Assembly: GCA_963422685.1 (NCBI GenBank)
Contig: OY730442.1
Span: forward strand, 744,001 to 808,000
Source of the DNA: Spongiihabitans sp963422685
Lineage (GTDB): Bacteria; Pseudomonadota; Gammaproteobacteria; Arenicellales; Poriferihabitantaceae
Reading direction: 5' to 3'
Length of the DNA stretch: 64,000 bases
The position numbers and the translations under genes were made by a program. The notes beneath the pieces were generated by a model. That model ran no database searches, was not told the origin of the DNA, and was given only the letters and a program-made list of their open reading frames with translations. This document shows positions 45,743 to 55,449 of the stretch, one piece after another (position 1 is the first letter of the stretch; every line of letters starts with the position of its first letter).

Positions 45743-47532
45743 CAGTACACGCGCTCTTTGGGTTCAATATATTCAACTTCGTCGGTCAGTGTATAACTAT
45801 GTACCGGTCGGTAATCGATCACTGCATCATCTGCTGTATTCTGCTGCCAGGCCAGCGTATGCTGCATCCAGTTCCGATCATCCCGGTGCGGATAATCTTC
45901 CCGGGCATGAGCGCCGCGGCTTTCCTTTCGATTTATGGCCGAGTGCATGGTTACCCTGGCCTGGCGCAGTAAATTATCCAGCTCCAGGGTTTCTACCAAA
46001 TCTGAATTCCAGATCATTGACCGGTCGGTAACCCGGACATCCGCAAATTTGTTACACACGGCGGTGAGTTTTTCCAGGCCTTCCTGCATAACGGCTTCGG
46101 TTCTGAATACGGCGCAAAAATTCTGCATGGTTTTTTGCATTTCCAGTCGAATTTCCGCCGTGGGCGTCCCGCCCACGGCATAACGAATGGAATCAAAGCG
46201 CTCCAGAATCGCCTCTCCCGCATTATTTGGCAGACTGGCCGGTTGACTACCTGGGCCTATTATCTCCTGTGCACGCTGAGCGGCCGCCCGGCCAAATACG
46301 ATGATGTCCAGAAGCGAGTTTGATCCCAACCGGTTAGCGCCATGCACGGATACACAAGCCGCCTCACCTATGGCCATTAATCCGGGCACGAGTGTTTCCG
46401 GGTCGCCGTCCTTCAAGGTCACTACTTCGCCATAAATATTGGTCTGAATACCGCCCATATTGTAATGCACGGTGGGCAGAACCGGGATGGGTTGCCTGGT
46501 GACATCAACCCCGGTAAAAATTTTCGCCAGCTCGGATATTCCGGGCAAACGTTCTGCCAGTACTTCCGGGCCCAGGTGTTCCAGATGCAAGTGGATATGA
46601 TCTTTTTCCACGCCGACGCCCAGACCATCGCGAATTTCCATTGTCATGGATCGGCTTACTACATCTCTGGACGCCAAATCCCTGGCATTGGGCGCATATC
46701 GCTCCATAAACCGCTCGCCTCTGGAATTGGTGAGATACCCTCCCTCTCCCCGGGCGCCTTCGGTTATCAGACATCCCACCCCATAAATTCCGGTGGGATG
46801 AAACTGTACGAACTCCATATCCTGCAATGGCAGCCCGGCCCGCAGTACCATTCCGCCGCCATCACCGGTGCAGCTATGGGCGGATGTGGCGGAGAAATAA
46901 CATCGACCATAACCGCCGGTGGCCAATACCACTATCTTTGCGGCAAAACGGTGGAGCGTGCCTTTATCCAGATCCCATGCCATCACCCCTTTGCACTCAT
47001 CATTTTCCATGATCAGATCCATGGCGAAATATTCGATAAAGAATTCCACGTTGTGTTTTAACGATTGCTGATAAAGCGTGTGCAAAATCGCATGACCGGT
47101 TCGGTCCGCCGCGGCACAGGTTCGCTGGGCCTGCCCTTCACCAAAATGGGTGGTCATGCCACCGAATGCACGCTGGTAAATTTTTCCGTCCGTGGTGCGC
47201 GAGAAGGGTACGCCGTAATGCTCCAGTTCTATCACTGCATGCGGGGCCTGCCTGCACATATATTCGATAGCATCCTGGTCGCCCAGCCAGTCCGACCCCT
47301 TTACCGTGTCATACATATGCCAGCGCCAGTCATCTTCTCCCATATTACCCAAAGATGCGCTCATACCACCCTGGGCCGCCACGGTGTGACTGCGCGTGGG
47401 GAATAATTTAGTAATGCAGGCCGTATTCAATCCGGCCATGGCCATACCCAATGTGGCGCGCAGCCCGGCACCGCCGGCGCCGACCACGACCACATCGTAT
47501 TGATGATCAATAATTTTATAGGCCTGGGACAT
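45742..47532 (-). CDS. sdhA: Succinate dehydrogenase flavoprotein subunit
   Basis: A 596-residue flavoprotein. The FAD fold is VVVVGAGGAGLRATLGMA, and the flavin is attached at the His of TRSHTVAAQGGMS. Catalytic segments QFHPTGIYGVG and HGANRLGSNSLLDI follow, as in all SdhA. It oxidises succinate to fumarate in the TCA cycle and feeds electrons to SdhB. Transcribed with sdhC and sdhD upstream and sdhB downstream. Confidence 0.97.
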   Translation of the reverse strand: MSQAYKIIDHQYDVVVVGAGGAGLRATLGMAMAGLNTACITKLFPTRSHTVAAQGGMSASLGNMGEDDWRWHMYDTVKGSDWLGDQDAIEYMCRQAPHAVIELEHYGVPFSRTTDGKIYQRAFGGMTTHFGEGQAQRTCAAADRTGHAILHTLYQQSLKHNVEFFIEYFAMDLIMENDECKGVMAWDLDKGTLHRFAAKIVVLATGGYGRCYFSATSAHSCTGDGGGMVLRAGLPLQDMEFVQFHPTGIYGVGCLITEGARGEGGYLTNSRGERFMERYAPNARDLASRDVVSRSMTMEIRDGLGVGVEKDHIHLHLEHLGPEVLAERLPGISELAKIFTGVDVTRQPIPVLPTVHYNMGGIQTNIYGEVVTLKDGDPETLVPGLMAIGEAACVSVHGANRLGSNSLLDIIVFGRAAAQRAQEIIGPGSQPASLPNNAGEAILERFDSIRYAVGGTPTAEIRLEMQKTMQNFCAVFRTEAVMQEGLEKLTAVCNKFADVRVTDRSMIWNSDLVETLELDNLLRQARVTMHSAINRKESRGAHAREDYPHRDDRNWMQHTLAWQQNTADDAVIDYRPVHSYTLTDEVEYIEPKERVY

Positions 47533-47568
47533 GATTCGCAGCGTACATCAAATAATTTTGATACTTCC

Positions 47569-47922
47569 TCATGCGGCAATCCTGGCAATCGAAATTACTG
47601 CCGCGAGTGCTGCCGCCAACAATATTAATTTAACCGACAATGAACAGGTCCGCTTGATTCTCACATGGTGAATATAGTCCCGGATTACTTCCTGCAGCCC
47701 CAACTGGCCGTGAAAAAACACGATGACCATATAAAGAACCAGCAATACCGCAACCCGGGGCCGGGCTATCCATTCGGTAATGGCACTGTGGTCGTCGCCG
47801 ATATGCCGGGCGATGGCAAATAAAAACCACAGGGTTAAAGGGATTAAACCGATGGCGGTGATTCTTTGCCAGCGCCAGTGGCGGGAGCCTTTGGCGTGAC
47901 CCGTATGGGGTTGATTACTCAT
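47569..47922 (-). CDS. sdhD: Succinate dehydrogenase membrane anchor SdhD
   Basis: A 117-residue anchor protein with three predicted helices and the conserved HGQLGLQEVIRDYIHH segment that holds a histidine near the heme and quinone region. The start at 47922 overlaps the sdhC stop (ATGA), which is preferred over the ATG nine bases upstream. It sits in the sdhCDAB order. Confidence 0.92.
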   Translation of the reverse strand: MSNQPHTGHAKGSRHWRWQRITAIGLIPLTLWFLFAIARHIGDDHSAITEWIARPRVAVLLVLYMVIVFFHGQLGLQEVIRDYIHHVRIKRTCSLSVKLILLAAALAAVISIARIAA

Positions 47923-48290
47923 ACCAACCACACCAGCATCGTCAGTATGGCTGTGCCGGCCAGGACCGCTTTGCCTGACAGGTAGGCCCGGTCCAGTTCA
48001 AAACCGTAGCCAAAATCCCAAAACAAATGTCGTATGCCATTCAACAAATGGTAACTGCTGCACAGCGTCCAGAGAATCAACAGCGCCTTGCCAATCCCGG
48101 CGTTTAATAATTGATGGACGCAGGCATAAACACTCGAACCAGACGCAATGCTGAATAACCACCCGGCCATCAAGATCGCACCCAGGGTAATGATGACTCC
48201 AGTGGCCCGGTGCAAAATTGACAGCACCGAAGTCAACTGCGGTTTATATACCTGTAGATGGGGTGAAAGCGGGCGGTTACGAGTAGACAA
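47919..48290 (-). CDS. sdhC: Succinate dehydrogenase cytochrome b556 subunit
   Basis: A 123-residue membrane subunit with three helices. RPLSPHLQVYKPQLTSVLSI and HRATGVIITLG form the quinone-site region, and SSYHLLNGIRHLFWDFGYG includes the heme ligand histidine. It is the first gene of sdhCDAB. The start is TTG, with TCAGGA about nine bases upstream. Confidence 0.93.
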   Translation of the reverse strand: MSTRNRPLSPHLQVYKPQLTSVLSILHRATGVIITLGAILMAGWLFSIASGSSVYACVHQLLNAGIGKALLILWTLCSSYHLLNGIRHLFWDFGYGFELDRAYLSGKAVLAGTAILTMLVWLV

Positions 48291-48449
48291 ACAGATATCC
48301 TGAACAGATGGTGGATTTATTGATTCATTAGTACATACAGGTTAAAAAATCCCCGGAAAATAAACTTGAGCTATACATGGTATGCCTAGTTATATCGTTG
48401 TAAATGTTGAATGTGTTGGCATCTGTCGGTCCTGTATAAATCCGCGCCG

Positions 48450-48668
48450 CTAAAAATCCGAGCAGCGACCGTTAATTTCCCAGTCCCCATAGCGCGTAGG
48501 TTCAAGGCCTTTGGGACCACCAGTTTCGTCAGGCGTAGCCTGTTGGCTGGTTTCACTATAACTGATCCGGTCCACGGGATTTTCAGAACCGGAAGGGTTG
48601 ACCGTCACGCCAGGGCGCCCGGAATCGGCTATCTCCTGTCTTTTCTGATTGCTTCGTTGTTTCGCCAT
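48450..48668 (-). CDS. Succinate dehydrogenase assembly factor 4 family (DUF1674)
   Basis: A 72-residue protein. The first half is polar and disordered; the C-terminal tail GPKGLEPTRYGDWEINGRCS plus DF is the signature of the SDHAF4/DUF1674 family. In eukaryotes SDHAF4 binds flavinylated SDHA and guides its assembly with SDHB. The bacterial version is less studied. It is encoded about 160 bases upstream of sdhC on the same strand, so an operon with sdh is likely. Confidence 0.85.
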   Translation of the reverse strand: MAKQRSNQKRQEIADSGRPGVTVNPSGSENPVDRISYSETSQQATPDETGGPKGLEPTRYGDWEINGRCSDF

Positions 48669-48750
48669 TGCTTGATTTTAACGCATTCCCGTCCCATATA
48701 ATTAAGCTGAAACAATCCCTGCCATAATTATTCAAGCACCGTTGTCTATC

Positions 48751-49710
48751 ATGTCTGCCTCACCACCACACGCCACCGAAAAACCCGGTCTGATTCATCC
48801 CGCAGCCATGGATCTGGCAATGTTCGCCACTGCGCAATCGCAGCAAAGCTATCTGGTTGATCTGTCCCATCTGGGGCTGATACGAGTCAATGGCGCCGAT
48901 GCAGAATCATTTTTGCAGGGGCAATTCAGCAACGACCCCGGCCTGCTCGAAAATCACCAAAGCCAGCTCCATGCCTACTGCAACCCGAAAGGCAGGACCC
49001 TGGCGATTATCCGGCTAATGCGCAGTGGCGATGGATTCTGGATGGTGGTGCCGCAAGACCTTTGTGCATCGCTGTTAAAACGCCTGAAAATGTTCGTACT
49101 GCGTGCCAAAGTGAATATGCACATAGATGATGCACGCTCATTACTGGGAATGGTTGGTTATCAGCACACGCGGGACAAACAACAAGATAATCGGGGTGAG
49201 CAATATCTGGTTGACCCGGGCCGCGCTGACATGCCTATGGCAAGACACCTGATCATTTCCGAAGAAATTCACCATCCAGCCGGTCACGGCGACCTGTGGA
49301 GATGGATGGATATTCGTGCCGGCATCCCGCAGGTTTATGCGCAAACCACCGCAGCATTTATACCACAAATGGTGAATCTGGATCGGGTTGAGGGGATCAG
49401 CTTCAAAAAAGGATGTTATCCCGGACAGGAAATTATTGCCCGCATCAAATACCTCGGCAAACTAAAGCAGCGCATGATTATCGCAACGGTGCATTGCGCA
49501 ACTGAAATTTGCCCGGGGGATGCTGTTTTCAACCCGGAAAAACCGGAGCAAAAATCAGGATTGGTGGTTGACGCAGTAAAAACCGGCGAGACTGAAACCT
49601 GGTTGTCGGCGACGGTTCCCACCACAATGATTGAATCAGGCGCACTGCGGGTGGGGTCGGCCAGCGGGCCGCAACTGCACCGCAGCGCACTGCCCTACTC
49701 TATTATTTGA
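48751..49710 (+). CDS. ygfZ: Folate-binding protein YgfZ
   Basis: A protein of about 319 residues of the GcvT-like fold. The signature KKGCYPGQEIIARIKYLG contains the conserved Cys needed for activity. YgfZ supports repair or assembly of certain Fe-S enzymes, including the tRNA methylthiolase MiaB, with tetrahydrofolate as cofactor. The ATG at 48751 is preferred to TTG 48742. It is convergent with ftsB; the last 16 bases of the two genes overlap. Confidence 0.9.
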   Translation: MSASPPHATEKPGLIHPAAMDLAMFATAQSQQSYLVDLSHLGLIRVNGADAESFLQGQFSNDPGLLENHQSQLHAYCNPKGRTLAIIRLMRSGDGFWMVVPQDLCASLLKRLKMFVLRAKVNMHIDDARSLLGMVGYQHTRDKQQDNRGEQYLVDPGRADMPMARHLIISEEIHHPAGHGDLWRWMDIRAGIPQVYAQTTAAFIPQMVNLDRVEGISFKKGCYPGQEIIARIKYLGKLKQRMIIATVHCATEICPGDAVFNPEKPEQKSGLVVDAVKTGETETWLSATVPTTMIESGALRVGSASGPQLHRSALPYSII

Positions 49711-49964
49711 TAAAAGGTTTCGCCCTTTTTTATCAGGCCCAGTTCCGAGCGGGCAATGGTTTCAAGCGTTTCACCGCCATTCTTGAGATCGATGACCTCG
49801 GCCACCAGCCGCTGATTTCTTTGCCCAAGGGCCTCATTTTCCACTCGGGTTTGTTCCGCCGAATTTTTAAGGCGATATAAATCAAACATGTTCTTGTCCC
49901 CAAACCACAATGCGTATTGGGTTCCTGCAAACATCGCCAGCAACAAAAAATTCAGCGGTTTCAA
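49695..49964 (-). CDS. ftsB: Cell division protein FtsB
   Basis: About 89 residues. A short cytoplasmic start and one membrane helix (LNFLLLAMFAGTQYALWFG) are followed by a coiled coil (NSAEQTRVENEALGQRNQRL) and a conserved C-terminal end. FtsB forms a complex with FtsL and FtsQ in the divisome. The start is TTG at 49964, seven bases after GGAG; TTG 49985 directly after the eno stop is possible but lacks a ribosome site. Usually followed by ispD; here ygfZ runs against it. Confidence 0.85.
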   Translation of the reverse strand: MKPLNFLLLAMFAGTQYALWFGDKNMFDLYRLKNSAEQTRVENEALGQRNQRLVAEVIDLKNGGETLETIARSELGLIKKGETFYQIIE

Positions 49965-49985
49965 TACAGCGCTCCAGCAATACAA

Positions 49986-51311
49986 TTAATGAGGTATGCG
50001 GCCCTGGCTGCGCAAATTTGAAAATGCGCCGGCGCCAGCATAGACGGCATTCTCGCCCAGTATTTGTTCTATTTTCAATAGCCGATTGTACTTGGCAATC
50101 CGCTCAGAGCGACACAATGATCCGGTTTTAATCTGCCCGGCGGCGGTGGCAACGGCCAAATCGGCAATCGTGGTATCTTCGGTTTCCCCGGATCGGTGTG
50201 AAATAGTCGCACAATAGTTGGCCTGCTGCGCCATTTTTATGGCTGCAAACGTTTCGGAAAGCGTGCCGATTTGATTGAATTTTATTAAAATTGAATTGGC
50301 TATGCCCTGATCAATGCCTTTTTTTAATATTTCGCTATGGGTGACAAACAGGTCGTCGCCAGTTAGCTGCACCTGACTGCCCATATTCCTGGTCAACCGC
50401 GCCCAGCCCGGCCAATCCAGTTCACCCATGCCATCTTCTATGGAAATAATCGGGTAATTTTTTACCCACTTTTGTAAATATTCGGCAAATTCTGCCGAAT
50501 CCAGTTCCAGCCCTTCCGCCTGCAACCGGTATTTACCGTCGCGGTAAAATTCCGAACTCGCAACATCCAACCCGATCATCACCTGCTCGCCCGGCTGGTA
50601 GCCCGCGTTTTCGATGGCCTGCATAATTAAGCCCAGGCCGACCTCGTTGGAACTGCATTCTGGTGCAAAACCGCCTTCGTCGCCGACCCCGGTACTCAGC
50701 CTGTTTGCCAGCAACACGGATTTCAGCGCATGGAAAACCTCCACACCACAACGCAATGCCTCGGAATACGTGGGCAATCCCACCGGCAAAATCATGAACT
50801 CCTGGAAATCAATGGCATTGTCGGCGTGGGCACCGCCATTGATTATATTCATTTGCGGAACCGGCAAAGTGAAGGCATGGTTGCCATAGACCCGGCCCAA
50901 ATGTTGGAATAACGGCATATCCTGCGCATTGGCGGCGGCATGGGCGGTGGCCAGCGATACGGCCAGCACCGCATTGGCGCCGAGATTGCTTTTATTGTCG
51001 GAACCATCCAGTTGCAGCATAATCTGGTCAATTTGCCGTTGATCCCCGGCCTCCTGTCCGCATACCGCATCTTTCAGCGCCAGGTTCACATTGTTCACCG
51101 CCTGTAAAACGCCCTTGCCCCGATAGCGCCGCTGATCACCATCGCGCAGCTCCAGCGCTTCAAGCGAACCCGTTGATGCGCCCGATGGAACCGCGGCGCT
51201 TCCGGTGATGCCGTTGTGTAAAATCAGATCGATACCGATGGTGGGATTTCCGCGTGAATCCAGAATTTCCCGGGCTTTTATATCTTTAATCAGTGTGGGT
51301 GACAGGGTCAT
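49986..51311 (-). CDS. eno: Enolase
   Basis: A 441-residue enolase. The start at 51311 gives MTLSPTLIKDIKAREILDSR, the usual N-terminus, and a longer frame is not needed. Landmarks are SGASTGSLEALELRDGD (flap loop), GDEGGFAPECSSNEVGL, LTGDDLFVTH (metal ligands), and KFNQIGTLSE with the catalytic lysine. It interconverts 2-phosphoglycerate and phosphoenolpyruvate. The gene follows kdsA on the same strand. Confidence 0.97.
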   Translation of the reverse strand: MTLSPTLIKDIKAREILDSRGNPTIGIDLILHNGITGSAAVPSGASTGSLEALELRDGDQRRYRGKGVLQAVNNVNLALKDAVCGQEAGDQRQIDQIMLQLDGSDNKSNLGANAVLAVSLATAHAAANAQDMPLFQHLGRVYGNHAFTLPVPQMNIINGGAHADNAIDFQEFMILPVGLPTYSEALRCGVEVFHALKSVLLANRLSTGVGDEGGFAPECSSNEVGLGLIMQAIENAGYQPGEQVMIGLDVASSEFYRDGKYRLQAEGLELDSAEFAEYLQKWVKNYPIISIEDGMGELDWPGWARLTRNMGSQVQLTGDDLFVTHSEILKKGIDQGIANSILIKFNQIGTLSETFAAIKMAQQANYCATISHRSGETEDTTIADLAVATAAGQIKTGSLCRSERIAKYNRLLKIEQILGENAVYAGAGAFSNLRSQGRIPH

Positions 51312-51431
51312 ATTAAATGGACCATGTTTTATCTGGCTTTGTGAGTATAAATATTTGACCGCCTGCGATAAACCCGAAACGGGACGCGCATTCAGCAAAC
51401 ATTAGTCAGGGTTTTCAAGGTCGGCTATGAA

Positions 51432-52247
51432 TTATTCTGATTTTATTATCCGATCAATCGCGATGAGGTGTTCAAGCAATGCTGCCATATGATCCAAGGG
51501 CCAGGCATTGGGCCCATCGCTGAAGGCATTGGCCGGGTCCGGGTGGGTTTCCATGAACAGGCCATCCACACCCACTGCCACAGCCGCTTTGGACAAAACC
51601 GGAATGAACTCCCGCTGTCCACCGGATTTTACTTTTCCAGCACCGGGTAGCTGCACCGAATGCGTGGCATCGAATACAACCGGGCATTGTGTGGACTTCA
51701 TGATTTCCAGACTGCGCATATCCACCACAAGATTGTTATAGCCAAAACTTGCACCGCGTTCGCACACCATAACCACCGCCTGACGATTGACAGCCCTGGC
51801 TTTATCCACCACGTGCTGCATTTCGGCGGGCGACAGGAACTGCCCTTTTTTGATGTTCACGGGTTTCCCAGACAAAGCGGCGGCCTCAATCAAATCGGTC
51901 TGGCGGCATAAAAAAGCCGGGGTTTGCAATACATCCACAACTTCAGCAGCCACTTTGACATCTTCAACGCTATGCACGTCTGTCAAAACCGCGACACCAA
52001 TCTCCTGCCTTACTTTGTGCAAAATTTGCAATCCCTGCTCGCGTCCGGGCCCTCGTGGTGAATCGCTTGATGTCCGGTTGGCCTTGTCAAACGATGATTT
52101 ATAGATAAACGGCACCGCCAGTTTATCGGTGATAGCTTTGAGGGTGGCCGCAGTAGACAACGCCATGTCTTCGGACTCAATAACACATGGCCCGGCAATC
52201 AGAAAGAATGGTGAATGCCTGTCAGCCGCAAATTGAGGTAGTTTCAT
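51432..52247 (-). CDS. kdsA: 3-deoxy-D-manno-octulosonate 8-phosphate synthase
   Basis: A 271-residue enzyme that joins phosphoenolpyruvate and arabinose 5-phosphate to make KDO-8-phosphate for lipid A and the inner core of lipopolysaccharide. Typical segments are IAGPCVIESEDMAL, YKSSFDKANRTSSDSPRGPG, and FDATHSVQLPGAG. Placed 6 bases after pyrG and before eno. Confidence 0.97.
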   Translation of the reverse strand: MKLPQFAADRHSPFFLIAGPCVIESEDMALSTAATLKAITDKLAVPFIYKSSFDKANRTSSDSPRGPGREQGLQILHKVRQEIGVAVLTDVHSVEDVKVAAEVVDVLQTPAFLCRQTDLIEAAALSGKPVNIKKGQFLSPAEMQHVVDKARAVNRQAVVMVCERGASFGYNNLVVDMRSLEIMKSTQCPVVFDATHSVQLPGAGKVKSGGQREFIPVLSKAAVAVGVDGLFMETHPDPANAFSDGPNAWPLDHMAALLEHLIAIDRIIKSE

Positions 52248-52253
52248 GGGTGC

Positions 52254-53906
52254 TCAATTATGCGATTGAGGCACAGCCAAACCCGCTGCCTGTTGATGGC
52301 TCAAGCCGGCGTTAATATAGTCGGTAAACATGCTGTGGCCATCGCGCGGGTTGGAAGTAAATTCTGGATGAAATTGACAGCCCACGAACCAGGGATGATC
52401 CTTCAACTCGATGACTTCTACCAGTCCATCGCCTGACAAACCGGAAAATACCAGTCCCCGTGCCTCCAGTTGCTGCATGTAATTATTATTGAACTCGAAG
52501 CGATGTCGATGACGTTCCCTGATCACATCCTGCTGATAAATCCGTTTATACCGTGTGCCCGGTTTAAGATAAATTTCCTGGGCACCCAGGCGCATGGTAC
52601 CACCCAAGTCGGTGTTTTCATCCCGCAGTTCAAGTCTGCCCGAGTCATCTGTCCATTCGGTGATTAATGCAATCACAGGGTGCGGGGATTCGCGATCGAA
52701 TTCCGTGCTGTGCGCCTGGCCGAGCCCGGCCACGTTGCGCGCGAACTCAATGGTCGCAACCTGCATACCCAGGCAGATTCCCAAATAGGGAATCCGGTTC
52801 ACCCGGGCGTATTCCACTGCCTGAATCATCCCGTCAATACCTCTTTCCCCAAACCCACCCGGAATCAGAATTGCGTCAGCGCCTTTCAACACATCGGTTC
52901 CATGCTCTTCAATCGTGGTCGAATCCACGTACAAAATATGGATTTTTGTCCGGGTTTGTATACCCGCATGAAACAACGCTTCGGACAGGGATTTATAGGA
53001 TTCAGTCAGGTTGACATACTTGCCCACCATGGCAATGGTGATGCGGTTTTTGCAATGCACACTACTTTCAACCACCCGCTCCCACTCGGACATATCCGGC
53101 GGCGGGCAGGTGATATGCAGTTGCGCGGTTACGATTTGATCGATTTTTTGCTCCACGTACAGCTTCGGTATTTTATAAATATTATCCACATCAATCCCGG
53201 AGATTACCGCTTTCTCCTCAACATTGGTAAATAATGCAATCTTTTTCCGCGCCCCTGCCGGCAGCGTTTCACGCGCCCGGCACAATAGAATATCCGGCTG
53301 AATGCCGATGGAGCGCATTTCTTTTACCGAATGCTGGGTAGGCTTGGTCTTGATCTCCCCGGCAACCGCAATTTCCGGCACCAGGGTTAAATGTAGGAAC
53401 AGGGTGTTTTGCCTGCCCAGTTCAACCCGCATCTGTCGAATGGCTTCGAGGAATGGCAACGATTCGATATCGCCTACGGTGCCGCCGATTTCGGCCAATG
53501 CGATCTGTGCACCCCGGGCGCCGGCCACCACCGACGCCTTGATTTCATCGGTAATATGGGGAATGACCTGAACCGTGCCGCCGAGATAGTCGCCACGCCG
53601 TTCTTTGCGAATGACTTTTTCATAAATCTGGCCGGTAGTGAAGTTATTTACCTGGCGCATGGTGGTGCGAACAAAACGTTCATAATGCCCCAGATCAAGG
53701 TCGGTTTCTGCGCCGTCTTCTGTAACAAACACCTCACCGTGTTGAAACGGGCTCATGGTGCCGGGGTCCACATTAATGTAAGGATCCAGTTTCAACAGGG
53801 TAACATCAAGCCCCCTGGCTTCCAGCACGCTGCCCAGGGACGCCGAAGCGATGCCTTTGCCCAAAGAAGAAACCACCCCGCCGGTAATAAAAACGTATTT
53901 AGTCAT
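52254..53906 (-). CDS. pyrG: CTP synthase
   Basis: A 550-residue amidoligase. The N-terminal FITGGVVSSLGKGIASASLG is the ATP-binding region. The C-terminal glutamine amidotransferase domain has GICLGMQVATIEFAR with the catalytic Cys, and the terminal FHPEFTSNPRDG supplies the His. It converts UTP to CTP using glutamine or ammonia. ATG at 53906 is preferred over the GTG two codons upstream. A 118-base gap separates it from tilS. Confidence 0.97.
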   Translation of the reverse strand: MTKYVFITGGVVSSLGKGIASASLGSVLEARGLDVTLLKLDPYINVDPGTMSPFQHGEVFVTEDGAETDLDLGHYERFVRTTMRQVNNFTTGQIYEKVIRKERRGDYLGGTVQVIPHITDEIKASVVAGARGAQIALAEIGGTVGDIESLPFLEAIRQMRVELGRQNTLFLHLTLVPEIAVAGEIKTKPTQHSVKEMRSIGIQPDILLCRARETLPAGARKKIALFTNVEEKAVISGIDVDNIYKIPKLYVEQKIDQIVTAQLHITCPPPDMSEWERVVESSVHCKNRITIAMVGKYVNLTESYKSLSEALFHAGIQTRTKIHILYVDSTTIEEHGTDVLKGADAILIPGGFGERGIDGMIQAVEYARVNRIPYLGICLGMQVATIEFARNVAGLGQAHSTEFDRESPHPVIALITEWTDDSGRLELRDENTDLGGTMRLGAQEIYLKPGTRYKRIYQQDVIRERHRHRFEFNNNYMQQLEARGLVFSGLSGDGLVEVIELKDHPWFVGCQFHPEFTSNPRDGHSMFTDYINAGLSHQQAAGLAVPQSHN

Positions 53907-54030
53907 TGCCACAAGTGGTTACTCATATATTGGCACCCTGAATTCGCGAAAATCACTCGGTGCTTATGGGGAATTGCCGGAATGCAGTTCCACAGACGGG
54001 AACACAGGCTACCAAAAACAGCGCCCGCTC

Positions 54031-55449
54031 TCAATCATTAATCGGTGCAAATCGCGGATAGGCGCCCGGGTTTTCAGCCGCCGCATAATCACCCAGCCAG
54101 CCGACCCCGTAGGCCCAGGCAATCTCATGGTCAATCTTTAAATACGGCAAATTGTCTCTTTCCCAGGGCGGCACACGCTTCGTCTGAAATAACTTTTTCA
54201 ATGATGACCGGTGCTGCCGGTGGTTTAATTGAACGCGCTCACCACCATCACGCCAGCTTAACTCTATGGTTTTTCCCTGCAAAATCTTCGCGTCCACACC
54301 GCTCTGGGCGCGGCACAATTCCACCGCAATGCCACAGGCGGGAATTTTCAGTGGTTGCAAATCCCAGGAAATGGTTTTAGCAGCAAGCCCTGCACCAGAC
54401 TGAAGATTTGCTCTGCGAACCGGCCGGGTAAGATACAGGCAACGGTTAAAATAACGAACCATCCGGCCATTCAACTGCAAGCTGGCTGCGGGTGATTTTC
54501 TCTCGACAATTTGTTGGTACAGGGTAAGCAACTGCCCCTTTGACGGCGCCGCATAGCCGGCGCGGTGGATCCAGCACCGAATGACGCCGATGACCTGAAA
54601 TTCATCCAGTCCATCAATACAGTCAAGCCGCAATGGGTCAACCAGACAAAAAACCCCTCTGCACCGGGGCGATGAAAACCGTGTGCACAGCGCATCCATC
54701 TCCATACGGTCGCGCCTGGCAATGATCCGGCTGAAATCCGCGCCCTTATTCAGCGCGGCCACAAGGTCGGGCCATCTACGCTCCCATACCGGCATCAATT
54801 CGTGCCGGATATAGTTTCGGTAGAAACCGATGTTTCGATTTGACGGATCCTCAATCCATTGCAGATTGTGGCCGCGGGCATAGGCATTCAACTGTTTTTT
54901 ACGAAAGCGCAGCAATGGCCGATGCAAACACGTTGCTGAACCATGCACCAGCGGCCTTGCGGGTGCAATCCCGGCGAGTTGTTGAATTTCCTTGCCCCAA
55001 AACAGATTCAGCAGGAAGGTTTCCGCCTGGTCATCGGCGTGATGCGCCGTGAGCACCACTTGGTCCGCATCGCAAATCTCCTGGAGCCATCCATATCGAG
55101 CTTCCCGGGCATTCGCTTCCACGCTGTCGCCGGCCGCCGACCGCACTTCCCGCCGGACGGTAATGCACGCCACGTCCAGTTGCGCACACCAACCTTTACA
55201 TTGATCCGCCCACTCGGCGGATTGGGCCTGCAATCCATGGTCGAAATGGGCGGCAACGATTTCCAGGTTGGTATCTTCGCGCACACCCGCCAGAGCGTGC
55301 AATAACGCCTGGGAATCGCATCCGCCGCTGTACGCCACCACCAATCGGGCGTTTCCCGCCAATCTAAAGTCTTCAAACAGGATTCGTGATAACGCGACAA
55401 CTGAAAATTCCGCTCCGGGCGGCTCATCCTTTAATTGCAAATTTGCCAA
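54031..55449 (-). CDS. tilS: tRNA(Ile)-lysidine synthetase
   Basis: A 472-residue protein with the PP-loop ATPase motif VVAYSGGCDSQALLHALAG and the following HFDHGLQ, then the C-terminal lysidine domains (LSWRDGGERVQLNHRQHRSS). It converts cytidine 34 to lysidine in tRNA-Ile2 so that AUA is read as Ile. Translation probably starts at TTG 55449 or 55440, inside the end of accA, giving a short overlap. Confidence 0.95.
   Translation of the reverse strand: MANLQLKDEPPGAEFSVVALSRILFEDFRLAGNARLVVAYSGGCDSQALLHALAGVREDTNLEIVAAHFDHGLQAQSAEWADQCKGWCAQLDVACITVRREVRSAAGDSVEANAREARYGWLQEICDADQVVLTAHHADDQAETFLLNLFWGKEIQQLAGIAPARPLVHGSATCLHRPLLRFRKKQLNAYARGHNLQWIEDPSNRNIGFYRNYIRHELMPVWERRWPDLVAALNKGADFSRIIARRDRMEMDALCTRFSSPRCRGVFCLVDPLRLDCIDGLDEFQVIGVIRCWIHRAGYAAPSKGQLLTLYQQIVERKSPAASLQLNGRMVRYFNRCLYLTRPVRRANLQSGAGLAAKTISWDLQPLKIPACGIAVELCRAQSGVDAKILQGKTIELSWRDGGERVQLNHRQHRSSLKKLFQTKRVPPWERDNLPYLKIDHEIAWAYGVGWLGDYAAAENPGAYPRFAPIND

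Noticed and set aside
46465..47061. A 198-codon plus-strand frame
   Set aside because: It is antisense to sdhA, which has full family motifs; the reading is an artefact of its codon bias.
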